Shown here: piece by piece, positions 7,697 through 15,566 of the stretch | Numbering within the stretch: position 1 is the stretch's first letter | Layout: every line of letters starts with the position of its first letter | From: Bacteroidota bacterium | GTDB taxonomy: Bacteria > Bacteroidota > Ignavibacteria > Tepidaquicellales > Tepidaquicellaceae | Length of the DNA stretch: 64,000 bases | Assembly (NCBI GenBank): GCA_018266835.1 | Contig: JAFDZP010000003.1 | Location: forward strand, 314,345-378,344 | Reading direction: 5' to 3' | Program-made: the position numbers and the translations under genes | Notes under the pieces: generated by a model | Database searches by the model: none | The model's input: the letters and a program-made list of their open reading frames with translations, nothing else | What the model was told of the DNA's origin: nothing

Positions 7697-8576
7697 ATTA
7701 ATAAAGCTTATAAGACCGAAGCAATGGCTGAAGAACGTCTTCTGCTTTGCGCCGATCTTGTTCTCAGGAAATTTATTCTATTGGGATAAGCTTTCTATTA
7801 ATTTAATTGCATTCATTGCCTTCTGCGGGATTTCAAGCTGCGTTTATATACTTAATGATATTTCAGATGTTGAAAGTGACAGAAACCACAAGAAAAAAAG
7901 ATTCAGACCCATTGCCTCAGGAGATGTTTCAATAAAAGAAGCCTGGGCATTTTTTGCACTGCTGCTTGCATTAGTTGCTTCTGCGTGCATATTTTATCTT
8001 CCGGTATCTTTTGGTATTGTAATAGTTTTATATCTTGTAAATAATTTCTTGTACTCATACAAATTGAAACACATGGTGCTTTTAGATGTGTTCTCAATTT
8101 CTATAGGCTTCATGTTAAGAGTTGTAGGCGGCGGTTTTGCAATCGATGTACAGCTTTCAAGCTGGATGATTATCACCACAATTTTTATTTCACTCTTTCT
8201 TGGTATTTCAAAAAGAAGAGCAGAACTCTCAAATGCAGATGAGGGTGGTGCGACCAAACAAAGAAAAGTACTTGATGACTACTCCATTGATTTTGTTGAA
8301 CAGTTAAATACAATTGCTGCAACAGGAACAATTTTATCTTATGCTCTTTACACTGCATCGGATAAAACCATCACAACATTTCACACTGATAAATTAATTT
8401 ATACAACTCCATTCGTAATTTACGGAATATTCCGTTATCTTTATTTGATTCATAAGAAAAATCTTGGCGAGAATCCTGCATCCATTGTTACTAAAGATAT
8501 TCCGATTATCGTGACAGGAATTCTATGGGTAATAGTCTGTGCCTCTATTATTTATAAAGCCAAATTAGGACTTTAA
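7683..8576 (+). CDS. Decaprenyl-phosphate phosphoribosyltransferase homologue (UbiA superfamily)
   Basis: A 297-residue membrane prenyltransferase-superfamily protein. It opens with IRPKQWLKNVFCFAPILFSG and carries the first Asp-rich motif N58-D59-xx-D62-xxx-D66 followed by KKKRFRPIASG, features of the DPPR synthase branch (mycobacterial Rv3806c) rather than ubiquinone-type UbiA. A second region, YLVNNFLYSYKLKHMVLLDV, supplies the partner motif. About eight membrane spans fit the fold. The known reaction transfers phosphoribose from PRPP to polyprenyl phosphate, the first step to polyprenyl-phosphate arabinose or ribose donors. It overlaps the glycosyltransferase gene by 14 bases, so donor synthesis and use are probably coupled. 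The epimerase genes (dprE1/E2) are not in the window. Confidence 0.85.
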   Translation: MKIIKLIKLIRPKQWLKNVFCFAPILFSGNLFYWDKLSINLIAFIAFCGISSCVYILNDISDVESDRNHKKKRFRPIASGDVSIKEAWAFFALLLALVASACIFYLPVSFGIVIVLYLVNNFLYSYKLKHMVLLDVFSISIGFMLRVVGGGFAIDVQLSSWMIITTIFISLFLGISKRRAELSNADEGGATKQRKVLDDYSIDFVEQLNTIAATGTILSYALYTASDKTITTFHTDKLIYTTPFVIYGIFRYLYLIHKKNLGENPASIVTKDIPIIVTGILWVIVCASIIYKAKLGL

Positions 8577-8583
8577 TACTTAA

Positions 8584-9489
8584 TTGAAAAATAAAATTTC
8601 CCGCGTATCACATTATAAAGCAGAGCTGCTTTTACTTTCTATTACTGTATTCTGGGGAATTTCATTTCCATTCACAAAATTTGCTTTAGAAGATTTCTCC
8701 CCTATTGCACTAGTATTCCTTCGATTCTCTATAACTGTCGTTGTTTTCTTTGCTATATATTATAAGAAATTACAGATAAGAGGATTTAAGCAATGGCGCT
8801 ACGGCTTTATTCTGGGTTTCTTATTATTCCTGGGTTTCATCTCACAGACGACGGGTATGAAATACACTACTGCTTCCAACTCTGCATTTATTACCGGCAC
8901 AAATGTTCTGCTTGTTCCATTCGCTTTATATTTTGTCAGTGGTAGGAAACCGAAAATTCAGAATATCATAGGGATTATTATAGTAACAGTCGGACTTTAT
9001 TATCTAACAGGAATCGGAGTATCGGGATTAAACTACGGTGACTTCATTACAATCTTCTGCACTTTCTCATTTGCACTTCACATAGTGTTACTTGATAAGT
9101 ACTCTAAGATAACAGATATAATACATCTTGTCTTCGGTCAATTTCTTGCAATGGCAGTTCTAAGTTTTGTATACATGATGGTGATGGAATATTTTGTTTA
9201 TGATAATTTAAAAATGAATTTCACCACAAGTTCAACATCCTTAGTACTTTTCTTAGCGCTCTTTGGAACTTTATTGGTGTTTTTTTTGATGACAAAGTTT
9301 CAGGGGATGACTAATCCTATCAAAGCTAGTATTATCTATAACATGGAGCAGGTCTTCGCAACATTTTTTGCATATTTTCTTTTGGATGAAAGACTGACAT
9401 TTAGCCAGATAATCGGAGCACTGATAATGATTAGCGGTTTGATAGTCTCCGAATTTTCGGATTTAATTTTCAAAAGAAAATTAAAATAA
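8584..9489 (+). CDS. EamA/DMT family transporter
   Basis: A 301-residue protein starting with TTG, 7 bases after the UbiA-like stop. It has ten hydrophobic spans in two EamA halves. The first half starts LLLLSITVFWGISFPFTKFAL and holds the usual 'SPIALVFLRF' segment; the second half includes TFSFALHIVLLDKYSK and ends with DERLTFSQIIGALIMISGLIVSE, the classic C-terminal EamA signature. Members export amino acids, nucleotides or other metabolites from the inner membrane; the substrate cannot be predicted here. It may belong to the same transcription unit as the two preceding genes. Confidence 0.88.
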   Translation: MKNKISRVSHYKAELLLLSITVFWGISFPFTKFALEDFSPIALVFLRFSITVVVFFAIYYKKLQIRGFKQWRYGFILGFLLFLGFISQTTGMKYTTASNSAFITGTNVLLVPFALYFVSGRKPKIQNIIGIIIVTVGLYYLTGIGVSGLNYGDFITIFCTFSFALHIVLLDKYSKITDIIHLVFGQFLAMAVLSFVYMMVMEYFVYDNLKMNFTTSSTSLVLFLALFGTLLVFFLMTKFQGMTNPIKASIIYNMEQVFATFFAYFLLDERLTFSQIIGALIMISGLIVSEFSDLIFKRKLK

Positions 9490-9497
9490 AATAGTTT

Positions 9498-9776
9498 ATG
9501 GATGTCACATATAAAGTAATTCTTAAAGGACTTGTTCAGGGCGTGGGCTTCAGACATTTCGCATACAAAAGAGCACACGAACTTGGATTAAAAGGATGGG
9601 TTAAAAATTTAAACACCGGAGAAGTTGAAGTGATTGTTCACGGAAGCAAAGATACAGTGAACCACTTTATTTTTACCGATTTGAAAAGCGGTCCCTCAGA
9701 AGCACAGGTGAATGATATGAGCGTCGATGAATACCACAGTCCCGGAGAGCTTCCATTTTTTCTCGTTCATCATTAA
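9498..9776 (+). CDS. acyP: Acylphosphatase
   Basis: A 92-residue acylphosphatase. The phosphate-binding loop GLVQGVGFRHF carries the catalytic Arg19, and GWVKN carries the catalytic Asn37, both at normal spacing. The rest (GEVEVIVHGSKDTVNHFI, LKSGPSEAQVNDM) follows the family. It hydrolyses small acyl phosphates such as acetyl phosphate or carbamoyl phosphate in the cytoplasm. It begins 8 bases after the DMT transporter and probably shares its mRNA; there is no clear functional link. Confidence 0.95.
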   Translation: MDVTYKVILKGLVQGVGFRHFAYKRAHELGLKGWVKNLNTGEVEVIVHGSKDTVNHFIFTDLKSGPSEAQVNDMSVDEYHSPGELPFFLVHH

Positions 9777-9900
9777 TTTCAATATAAATAAGAACTCTTA
9801 TCTCTCTTGAAATTCAGAAAGATAAATTTTAATATTACAGTAAAATAAAAAAGGATACGATAGAAAATATTTACTGTTCAAGTAAATAAAATAATTTATT

Positions 9901-10842
9901 ATGCTCAAGAAAATCCTTCCCGGAATTTTATTCCTCCTAGTTTCATCAAATTTTATTTATTCTCAAACCAACACGACTTACAATTTCCTTCGTCTTGATG
10001 TTGGCGCGCGCGCTTCTGCCCTTTCAGGAAGCTTCACGGCTATGGAAAATGACGTGAACGTTATTTTCTATAATCCCGGCGGAATTGCAACCGTTAAGGA
10101 TAAACAGGCATCGGTAGGATTTTATAAATATCTGCTTGATATAAATTCAGGGAATGCAGCCTACATCCAAAAGTATAAAGATATAGGATATATCGGCGCT
10201 GGTATTCAGTATATTAATTACGGAAGTTTTGATAAGTATGATGTAAACTCAAATAACTTAGGAACATTCGGAGCAAGTGATATTGCTCTATCTCTCGGAT
10301 ACGGAAATGTGTACGATAATTTATATTATGGAGCGAATGTAAAGTTTATATACTCATCTTATGATACATATAAATCAACAGCGGCAGCAATAGATTTCGG
10401 AGCTATTTATAAAGTTCAGAAGGCAATGATGACATTGGGCGTAAGCTTACTAAATGTTGGAGCCCAGCTTTCTTCCTATGAAGATTATAAAGAAAAGCTC
10501 CCGGTGGATTTGAGAGTTGGTGTTACTAAGAAATTAGAGAACTCCCCTCTTACTTTAAGCGTGGGCTTCTACAGTTTAAATGAGAGCTACGATAAATTTT
10601 TTGACAGATTTAAAAACATTACTGCAGGCGCAGAGATTGAAGTTTCAAACACTATAAATTTAAGAGTTGGTTACGATAACCAGGTAAGGCAGCAGTTAAA
10701 AACAGGAAGCGCAATCGGTCTTGGCGGATTTTCAGCGGGACTTGGATTCAAACTTCAGGAAAAATATCAGATTGATTACGGGTTCAATTCTATGGGTAAA
10801 CTTGGTTCAACGCACAGAATAAATGTAGGATTTAATTTGTAA
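9901..10842 (+). CDS. PorV/PorQ family outer-membrane protein (type IX secretion)
   Basis: A 313-residue protein with a signal peptide (MLKKILPGILFLLVSSNFIYS) and a mature start QTNTTYNFLRLDVGARASALSG, the 'fL.l..gARa.alGG' signature of the PorV/PorQ family. The rest alternates short amphipathic strands (YIGAGIQYINYGSF, LYYGANVKFIYSSY, INLRVGYDNQ) as in a FadL-like 14-stranded barrel. PorV carries folded T9SS cargo to the attachment complex and PorQ contributes to anchoring; which of the two this is cannot be fixed by eye, although the length and the Tyr-Asn-Phe-Leu opening lean to PorQ. The eleven T9SS-tagged proteins in this window are its plausible clients. A terminator follows at once. 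Confidence 0.8.
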   Translation: MLKKILPGILFLLVSSNFIYSQTNTTYNFLRLDVGARASALSGSFTAMENDVNVIFYNPGGIATVKDKQASVGFYKYLLDINSGNAAYIQKYKDIGYIGAGIQYINYGSFDKYDVNSNNLGTFGASDIALSLGYGNVYDNLYYGANVKFIYSSYDTYKSTAAAIDFGAIYKVQKAMMTLGVSLLNVGAQLSSYEDYKEKLPVDLRVGVTKKLENSPLTLSVGFYSLNESYDKFFDRFKNITAGAEIEVSNTINLRVGYDNQVRQQLKTGSAIGLGGFSAGLGFKLQEKYQIDYGFNSMGKLGSTHRINVGFNL

Positions 10843-10867
10843 ATAATTTTAAATCGAAAATTTTAGA

Positions 10868-10900
10868 AGCCCTGAGGTTTAATTACTTCAGGGCTTTTTT
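10868..10900 (+). terminator. Terminator after the PorV/PorQ-like gene
   Basis: An 8-base stem, AGCCCTGA (10868-10875) with TCAGGGCT (10888-10895), followed by a run of T to 10900. It sits between convergent genes; the T run serves the plus strand. Confidence 0.85.
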
Positions 10901-10911
10901 GTTGTATAAAC

Positions 10912-11988
10912 TTATTCAGAAATTTTTATTTCAAAAATTTTATTCCAAAGCTTACCTGTAACAAGTAAATTTCCTGTTGCGGGATTAATAGTTATACCGT
11001 TCAGCACATCAATTTCCTGTAAATTTCCTGCCTGCTTCATCAGCTCTTCTAAATCCATTCTTCCTAATACTTTTCCTGTCGCAGCATCTATTTTAAGAAT
11101 CAAAAAAGTTCTCCATACATTTGCATATATATTTCCTTTGTAGTATTCAAGCTCATTTATATTTGTTATTGCTCCCATGTTATCATAGACTTCAATATTA
11201 GAAGTAATTGCAAACGAATACGGATTCATATAATAAATTTTATTTGTACCGTCGCTCATAATTAATTCTTTTCCGTTATTAGTCATACCCCAGCCTTCAG
11301 TGTTATAAGTAAAATTCTGAATGAACTTGAAATCATCAAGATTATATACAAATCCTTTTTTATTCTTCCATGTTAGCTGATAAATTTTATTATCGAAGAT
11401 TGTTATTCCCTCACCGAAATATTGTTTATCAAGCGGAATTTCCTTCAATGTTTTACCTGAAGCTAAATCATATTTTTTTATTAACGATTTCCCTTCAAGT
11501 CCCGTGCTTTCATAAATATATCCCTTGTAAAATTCAAACCCTTCAGTGAAATCTGCTTTTGAGTGCGGATAAGTTTTGACTACAGTAAATTTTTCAGGCT
11601 TTGGAATTACATCTGATAAAATTTTTATGTTCGATTCAAGCGTTTCGTTCTTTCCGTCTTCATAAAATGTTTTCAGAGAGACTTTATGTACGCCGAGTTT
11701 TCCTGCTGATGGTAGAAAAGAATATGACGTTACTCCATTTTTTAGAGAAGATATATAGTTGTTATCAAAAAATACCTGAGATGAATCCAGCTTAACGTTT
11801 TGCTTTGAAATTACGAATGAGACTTTGAGACTGTCATTTAACTTTGCCGAAGAATTATTTGCTGGAGCTGTAAGCTTGAAATATACTTCCAGCTTTTTAT
11901 CTATTACCGGTGTGTTCTCGTTTTTACATGAAAAAAATATTACGCTTAGTGCAATTGAACAAATACAAACTAAAAATTTATTATACAT
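10912..11988 (-). CDS. Glutaminyl-peptide cyclotransferase (glutamine cyclotransferase), lipoprotein
   Basis: A 358-residue lipoprotein: the signal peptide ends in the lipobox IFFSC with Cys21. Residues from about 25 to 125 form an N-terminal beta-sandwich-like domain (LTAPANNSSAKLNDSLKVSF). The C-terminal two thirds are the plant/bacterial type glutamine cyclotransferase propeller: FTVVKTYPHSKADFTEGFEF, YIYESTGLEGKSLIKKYDL, FGEGITIFDNKIYQLTWKN, TEGWGMTNNGKELIMSDGTN, ITNINELEYYKGNIYANVW. These enzymes convert N-terminal Gln to pyroglutamate on secreted proteins. T9SS cargo in Bacteroidota often starts with Gln after signal cleavage, as several proteins here do, so processing of exported proteins is a sensible role. 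Its ATG overlaps the stop of the upstream VOC gene (TAATG). Confidence 0.9.
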   Translation of the reverse strand: MYNKFLVCICSIALSVIFFSCKNENTPVIDKKLEVYFKLTAPANNSSAKLNDSLKVSFVISKQNVKLDSSQVFFDNNYISSLKNGVTSYSFLPSAGKLGVHKVSLKTFYEDGKNETLESNIKILSDVIPKPEKFTVVKTYPHSKADFTEGFEFYKGYIYESTGLEGKSLIKKYDLASGKTLKEIPLDKQYFGEGITIFDNKIYQLTWKNKKGFVYNLDDFKFIQNFTYNTEGWGMTNNGKELIMSDGTNKIYYMNPYSFAITSNIEVYDNMGAITNINELEYYKGNIYANVWRTFLILKIDAATGKVLGRMDLEELMKQAGNLQEIDVLNGITINPATGNLLVTGKLWNKIFEIKISE

Positions 11989-12341
11989 TAATGATCCTCT
12001 TTATTTACTAACTGAAACCAGTTGCCGTCATTATCTGTAAAAGTCAGACATTTATCCGAGCCGTCAGTTCCTTTAAATTTAACTCCTTTAGATTCAAAAT
12101 ATTCTTTTGCATCATCCAGGTTATCGGTATAAATTACAAATGCTATGTTTGCTTTCTGATAAGCTGATGGGTTAACGGGATTGCCAGGCCGGAGAAGAAT
12201 AATATGCGAACCGCGCTTAAGCCAGACAAATTTTTCATGCTGAATAACTTCAATCTCATATCCTAATACATCAACATAAAAATTTTTAGCCTCAAGGGGA
12301 TTTTTAACAAAAATTTCTGTGTGACCAATTTCTATTTTCAT
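11988..12341 (-). CDS. VOC family (glyoxalase/bleomycin-resistance fold) protein
   Basis: A 117-residue single-unit VOC protein: IGHTEIFVKNPLEAKNFYVD, then VLGYEIEV, then VIYTDNLDDAKEYFESKGV, and the closing FTDNDGNWFQLV. The His near the start and the Gln of WFQLV are at positions commonly used as metal ligands. Such proteins are dimeric metalloenzymes or binding proteins; the substrate cannot be assigned. It shares a one-base stop/start overlap with the glutaminyl cyclotransferase gene downstream and follows thpR by 24 bases. Confidence 0.85.
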   Translation of the reverse strand: MKIEIGHTEIFVKNPLEAKNFYVDVLGYEIEVIQHEKFVWLKRGSHIILLRPGNPVNPSAYQKANIAFVIYTDNLDDAKEYFESKGVKFKGTDGSDKCLTFTDNDGNWFQLVNKEDH

Positions 12342-12365
12342 GGTTCAAAGATAGTGAAATATATT

Positions 12366-12911
12366 TTAAAGATTGATAGCAAAAATTTCTTTATGCTCTG
12401 CTCCGGTTGTTGAAATTATACTTTGCATTATACTAAGCTTATTAACCGAAAAATTTACTTTGAGATTTATATCTGAGATATCTTTCAATTTAGTTCTTCC
12501 TTTAATTCTTGCAAGTGTTATATGAGGATGGAAATTTTTATCCTGTGTAAAACCAAACTCTCCTAATATTGTCTTTACTTCTTCTGCTAACTCAAAAATT
12601 TTATTCTCCGAATCTTTACAATTCAGAAAAATTACTTTTGGATTTTTTAAATTCGGAAAAGCATTTATTCCTGAGCACTCAAAATTCAGCTGCCCGAATT
12701 TATTCTCAATTTTTGTTACAACTGTTTCATATATCTTTGTTAATTTAATTTCATCCACTTCTCCAACAAAGAAAATAGTAAGATGAAAGTTCTCAGGTTT
12801 CTCAAAACGGGCTAAATAAGGCTTTTCAATCTTTTCTTTAACTAAATTCTGAATTTTTTGTATCTTTTCCTTACTTTTTAAATCAATATTAAGTGAAATA
12901 AAGCTTCTCAA
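12366..12911 (-). CDS. thpR: RNA 2',3'-cyclic phosphodiesterase
   Basis: A 181-residue member of the 2H phosphoesterase superfamily (formerly 2'-5' RNA ligase). Both catalytic HxTx motifs are present: H43-L-T-I in KPENFHLTIFFVG and H130-I-T-L in NFHPHITLARIKG. It begins MRSFISLNIDL, as is usual ('R.FiAl.l'). It opens 2',3'-cyclic phosphates on RNA ends in the cytoplasm. It is the first gene of a three-gene minus-strand cluster with the VOC and glutaminyl cyclotransferase genes, with no evident functional link. Confidence 0.92.
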   Translation of the reverse strand: MRSFISLNIDLKSKEKIQKIQNLVKEKIEKPYLARFEKPENFHLTIFFVGEVDEIKLTKIYETVVTKIENKFGQLNFECSGINAFPNLKNPKVIFLNCKDSENKIFELAEEVKTILGEFGFTQDKNFHPHITLARIKGRTKLKDISDINLKVNFSVNKLSIMQSIISTTGAEHKEIFAINL

Positions 12912-13015
12912 ATGAGTAATTATTGTTGAAAATCGCTAAAAAACTAAATTGAATAACTATATTAAATTACGTATATTTAACGATTAAATCAAAAAATTTT
13001 GGGAGATATACCATA

Positions 13016-13957
13016 ATGAAAGCAATAAAGATATTCACCGTACTTTTAACATTAGCCCTTACCTCAAGTTTTGTTTATTTCACAGGATGCACATCAGCAG
13101 AATCCACCACAGGAAAATTAGCATTCCAGCAAAAAGATTATCAAAAGGCTGAAATAGAATTAAAGAAAGGTGTAGCAGTTGATAAAAATGATGCAGAAGC
13201 ATGGTACATGTTAGGATATTCACAAGTTGAGAACGGACACTTTGAAGAATCAAAAGAATCTTTTGCAAATGCAAAAAGATTATCAGGTGAATACGGTGAC
13301 AGAGTTACTGCTTATTGGGTAGAAAAATATAACCAAGGTGCCAGCAGTTTTGGAATTGGCGCAAAAGCAAAAGATACTTTAACAGCAAATCCAAGCTACA
13401 GACAGGCATTACGATATTTTCAGGCAGCATATAATATTCAGCCCGATTCAACTAAAGGTATAGAAGCATTAGGCAGAACATATTTTGCCTTAGGTGATAA
13501 AGATAAAGCTCTTGAATTATTCCAAAGTGTTATTGCAAAAACAAACAGTAAAGAAAGCGCAATAAGAGTTGCAGCAATTTTATTTGATGAAGGCAGTACA
13601 TTACTTACTCTTAAAAAGAACGACGACGCAGCAGCAACATTCCAAAAAGTATTAAACATTCCTTCTCTCCCAAAAGATGACCAGTACTATGAAGTTTCTT
13701 CTTATAACTTTGGTTTGGCAAAAGTAAAAGCTGCTGAAGAAATGAAATCAAAAAATGAAAACGATCCGAACATAAAGCAGTACTACATGGATGCATTAGC
13801 AGTGGTCGAACCGTTATCAAAAACAAATATCAATAATAAAGATATCAAACCAAGAGTTTGGGATTTATTAGTTGTATTATATGGCAATACAGGTCAGACA
13901 GATAAAGCTACAGATGCTTACAAAAAAGCTGAAGAATTAAAGAAAGAAAACAAATAA
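13016..13957 (+). CDS. Tetratricopeptide repeat lipoprotein
   Basis: A 313-residue exported protein. The signal peptide ends in the lipobox YFTGC (Cys25). At least four TPR units follow: AFQQKDYQKAEIELKKGVAV, AEAWYMLGYSQVENGHFEES, GIEALGRTYFALGDKDKALE, then a C-terminal unit VWDLLVVLYGNTGQTDKATD. It probably scaffolds protein contacts in the cell envelope. A 10-base perfect hairpin lies between it and sppA. No specific function can be assigned. Confidence 0.88.
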   Translation: MKAIKIFTVLLTLALTSSFVYFTGCTSAESTTGKLAFQQKDYQKAEIELKKGVAVDKNDAEAWYMLGYSQVENGHFEESKESFANAKRLSGEYGDRVTAYWVEKYNQGASSFGIGAKAKDTLTANPSYRQALRYFQAAYNIQPDSTKGIEALGRTYFALGDKDKALELFQSVIAKTNSKESAIRVAAILFDEGSTLLTLKKNDDAAATFQKVLNIPSLPKDDQYYEVSSYNFGLAKVKAAEEMKSKNENDPNIKQYYMDALAVVEPLSKTNINNKDIKPRVWDLLVVLYGNTGQTDKATDAYKKAEELKKENK

Positions 13958-13966
13958 ATTTTAAAA

Positions 13967-13992
13967 TCCTGACTGCTGAAATGCAGTCAGGA
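13967..13992 (+). terminator. Hairpin between the TPR lipoprotein gene and sppA (possible terminator without T run)
   Basis: A perfect 10-base stem, TCCTGACTGC (13967-13976) with GCAGTCAGGA (13983-13992), and a 6-base loop. No T run follows; the sppA ATG is at 14000, so the hairpin may attenuate, process or hide the ribosome-binding region. Confidence 0.5.
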
Positions 13993-13999
13993 AACATTT

Positions 14000-14995
14000 A
14001 TGGAACAGCAAAATCCTCCTCCTTATAATTACAATTACAACTATCCGAAGAAATCCTCCGGTGGTTCAAAAGTATTCTGGGGAATTTTTATTTCCATTCT
14101 TGTAATAGCTCTAATTTTTACCGCAGCATCTTTTTTATTTCTTGCCAAAGTCATAAGTTCAGCAGAAGGCGGAGACAGGTATGAATATAATTACAGAAGC
14201 GGTAAAGGAAACGGAAAGATAGCAGTTGTAGATTTGGATTTTACCATAATAACTTCCGACCCGATTGTAAGACAGTTTAAGAAATACCGCGAAGATAAAT
14301 CTATCAAAGCAATTGTATTAAGAATTAACTCTCCCGGCGGCGGCGTTGCTGCTTCACAGGAGATGTATGAAGAAATAAGAAAAACCCGAGACAGCGGTAA
14401 ACCTGTAATAGTTTCATTTGCATCACTTGCTGCAAGCGGCGGATATTATGCTGCATGCGGCGGAAGTATTATAGTTTCTAATCCGGGTTCTTTAACAGGA
14501 AGTATCGGAGTAATAATGTCTTTCGTGACTATTCAGGAACTTGCAAAGAAACTTGGAATAGATGAAACCACAATTAAAAGCGGTGAACTGAAAGATGCAG
14601 GAAGTCCTTTCAGATATCCTACTGAAAAAGATAAAGAGTATTTTCAGGATATAGTTGATGACAGTTACAAGCAGTTTTTAGATGTTGTTTCCAGAGAGAG
14701 AAAAATCGATATGGAAGACCTCAAAAAAATTGCTAACGGAAGAGTCTTTACAGGAAGCCAGGCAAAGAAATTAGGACTTGTTGATTCACTGGGAACATTC
14801 GAAGATGCAATCAGAATAGCCGGTAAGATGGGCGGCATTGAAGGCGAGCCAACAATTGTAAAAGAGAAAACACGCTTAGGAATTGTAGAAAGACTTACAG
14901 AAGGTTCTACCTCTTCTGAGATTAAAGAGCTTAAGCAGGAATTGAAAAACGAATTCATAGATAAACCTGTTTTACAATATAAATTCGAAAAATAA
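14000..14995 (+). CDS. sppA: Signal peptide peptidase SppA
   Basis: A 331-residue single-unit (Gram-positive-like short form) SppA. A proline-rich cytoplasmic start is followed by one membrane span at about residues 26-50 and an S49 serine protease domain. The catalytic Ser146 sits in SLAASGGYY and the general-base Lys198 in IKSGELKDAGSP; the spacing of 52 residues equals that of the Bacillus SppA dyad. INSPGGGVAAS forms the oxyanion region and GRVFTGSQAKKLGLVDSLG the C-terminal signature. It degrades cleaved signal peptides in the inner membrane, relevant in a cell exporting this many proteins. It precedes the HU gene by 17 bases. Confidence 0.95.
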   Translation: MEQQNPPPYNYNYNYPKKSSGGSKVFWGIFISILVIALIFTAASFLFLAKVISSAEGGDRYEYNYRSGKGNGKIAVVDLDFTIITSDPIVRQFKKYREDKSIKAIVLRINSPGGGVAASQEMYEEIRKTRDSGKPVIVSFASLAASGGYYAACGGSIIVSNPGSLTGSIGVIMSFVTIQELAKKLGIDETTIKSGELKDAGSPFRYPTEKDKEYFQDIVDDSYKQFLDVVSRERKIDMEDLKKIANGRVFTGSQAKKLGLVDSLGTFEDAIRIAGKMGGIEGEPTIVKEKTRLGIVERLTEGSTSSEIKELKQELKNEFIDKPVLQYKFEK

Positions 14996-15012
14996 TTTTT
15001 AAATAAAAAATT

Positions 15013-15300
15013 ATGACAAGAGCGCAAATTGCCGCTAAAATTTCAGAAGCTACAGGACTAAGCAAGAAAGAGACAGAGATAGTTGTTGAAGGTTTCATCA
15101 GTTGCATAATTGAATGCCTGAAGGAAAACGGAAATATTGAAATCAGAGGTTTCGGAACATTTAAAAATAATGTGAAGGAACCAAGAACTGCAAGAAACCC
15201 AAGAACAGGTGAAAGTATTTCACTTGGAAAAAGATTTATCCCGATGTTCAAGGTATCAAAGGAGTTCAAAAAAGCGGTTCAGGACGCGCTAGTAAAATAA
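15013..15300 (+). CDS. HU/IHF family DNA-binding protein
   Basis: A 95-residue histone-like protein. It begins MTRAQIAAKISEATGLSKKE and includes the strand GNIEIRGFGTFKNN and the DNA-contacting arm PRTARNPRTGESISLGKRF with the conserved Asn-Pro intercalating tip (RNPRTG). It bends DNA as a dimer. The IRGFGTF and arm sequences lean towards the IHF/HU form common in Bacteroidota. It lies 17 bases after sppA. Confidence 0.93.
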   Translation: MTRAQIAAKISEATGLSKKETEIVVEGFISCIIECLKENGNIEIRGFGTFKNNVKEPRTARNPRTGESISLGKRFIPMFKVSKEFKKAVQDALVK

Positions 15301-15351
15301 CAGAAATTTTTTAAAATAAGTTTTATAAACAATCTATAAAGGAGAAACACT

Positions 15352-15447
15352 ATGCCTTGTGGCAAGAAAAGAAAACGTGCGAAGATGTCTACGCATAAGA
15401 GGAAGAAAAGACTCAGAAAGAACAGACATAAAAAGAAAATCAGATAA
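15352..15447 (+). CDS. Tiny basic ribosomal protein, bS22/mS38 (AURKAIP1/COX24 domain) family
   Basis: A 31-residue ORF: MPCGKKRKRAKM, STHKRKKRLRKN, RHKKKIR. The start is supported by a strong AAAGGAG ribosome-binding site at 15338-15344, rare in this window. The 'KRxKMxxHKRKKRLRKNRHKK' pattern matches the COX24_C/AURKAIP1 domain; relatives are mitochondrial mS38 and mycobacterial bS22, which sit in the small subunit near the decoding site. A factor-independent terminator follows directly. It may share the HU transcript or have its own promoter. Confidence 0.8.
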   Translation: MPCGKKRKRAKMSTHKRKKRLRKNRHKKKIR

Positions 15448-15456
15448 AAATTTTTT

Positions 15457-15496
15457 GCAGATGCTGAGGTTGAAAAACTTCAGCATCTGCATAAAT
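15457..15496 (+). terminator. Terminator after the bS22-like gene
   Basis: A perfect 11-base stem, GCAGATGCTGA (15457-15467) with TCAGCATCTGC (15480-15490), followed by ATAAATTTTAT. The T run is weak but the stem is long and directly follows the stop. Confidence 0.65.
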
Positions 15497-15566
15497 TTTA
15501 TCTTCAAAGAGCCAAGATTATTTGTAACTCCTGCCTGTAACAAAATCCAGATTGATAATAATTTCG

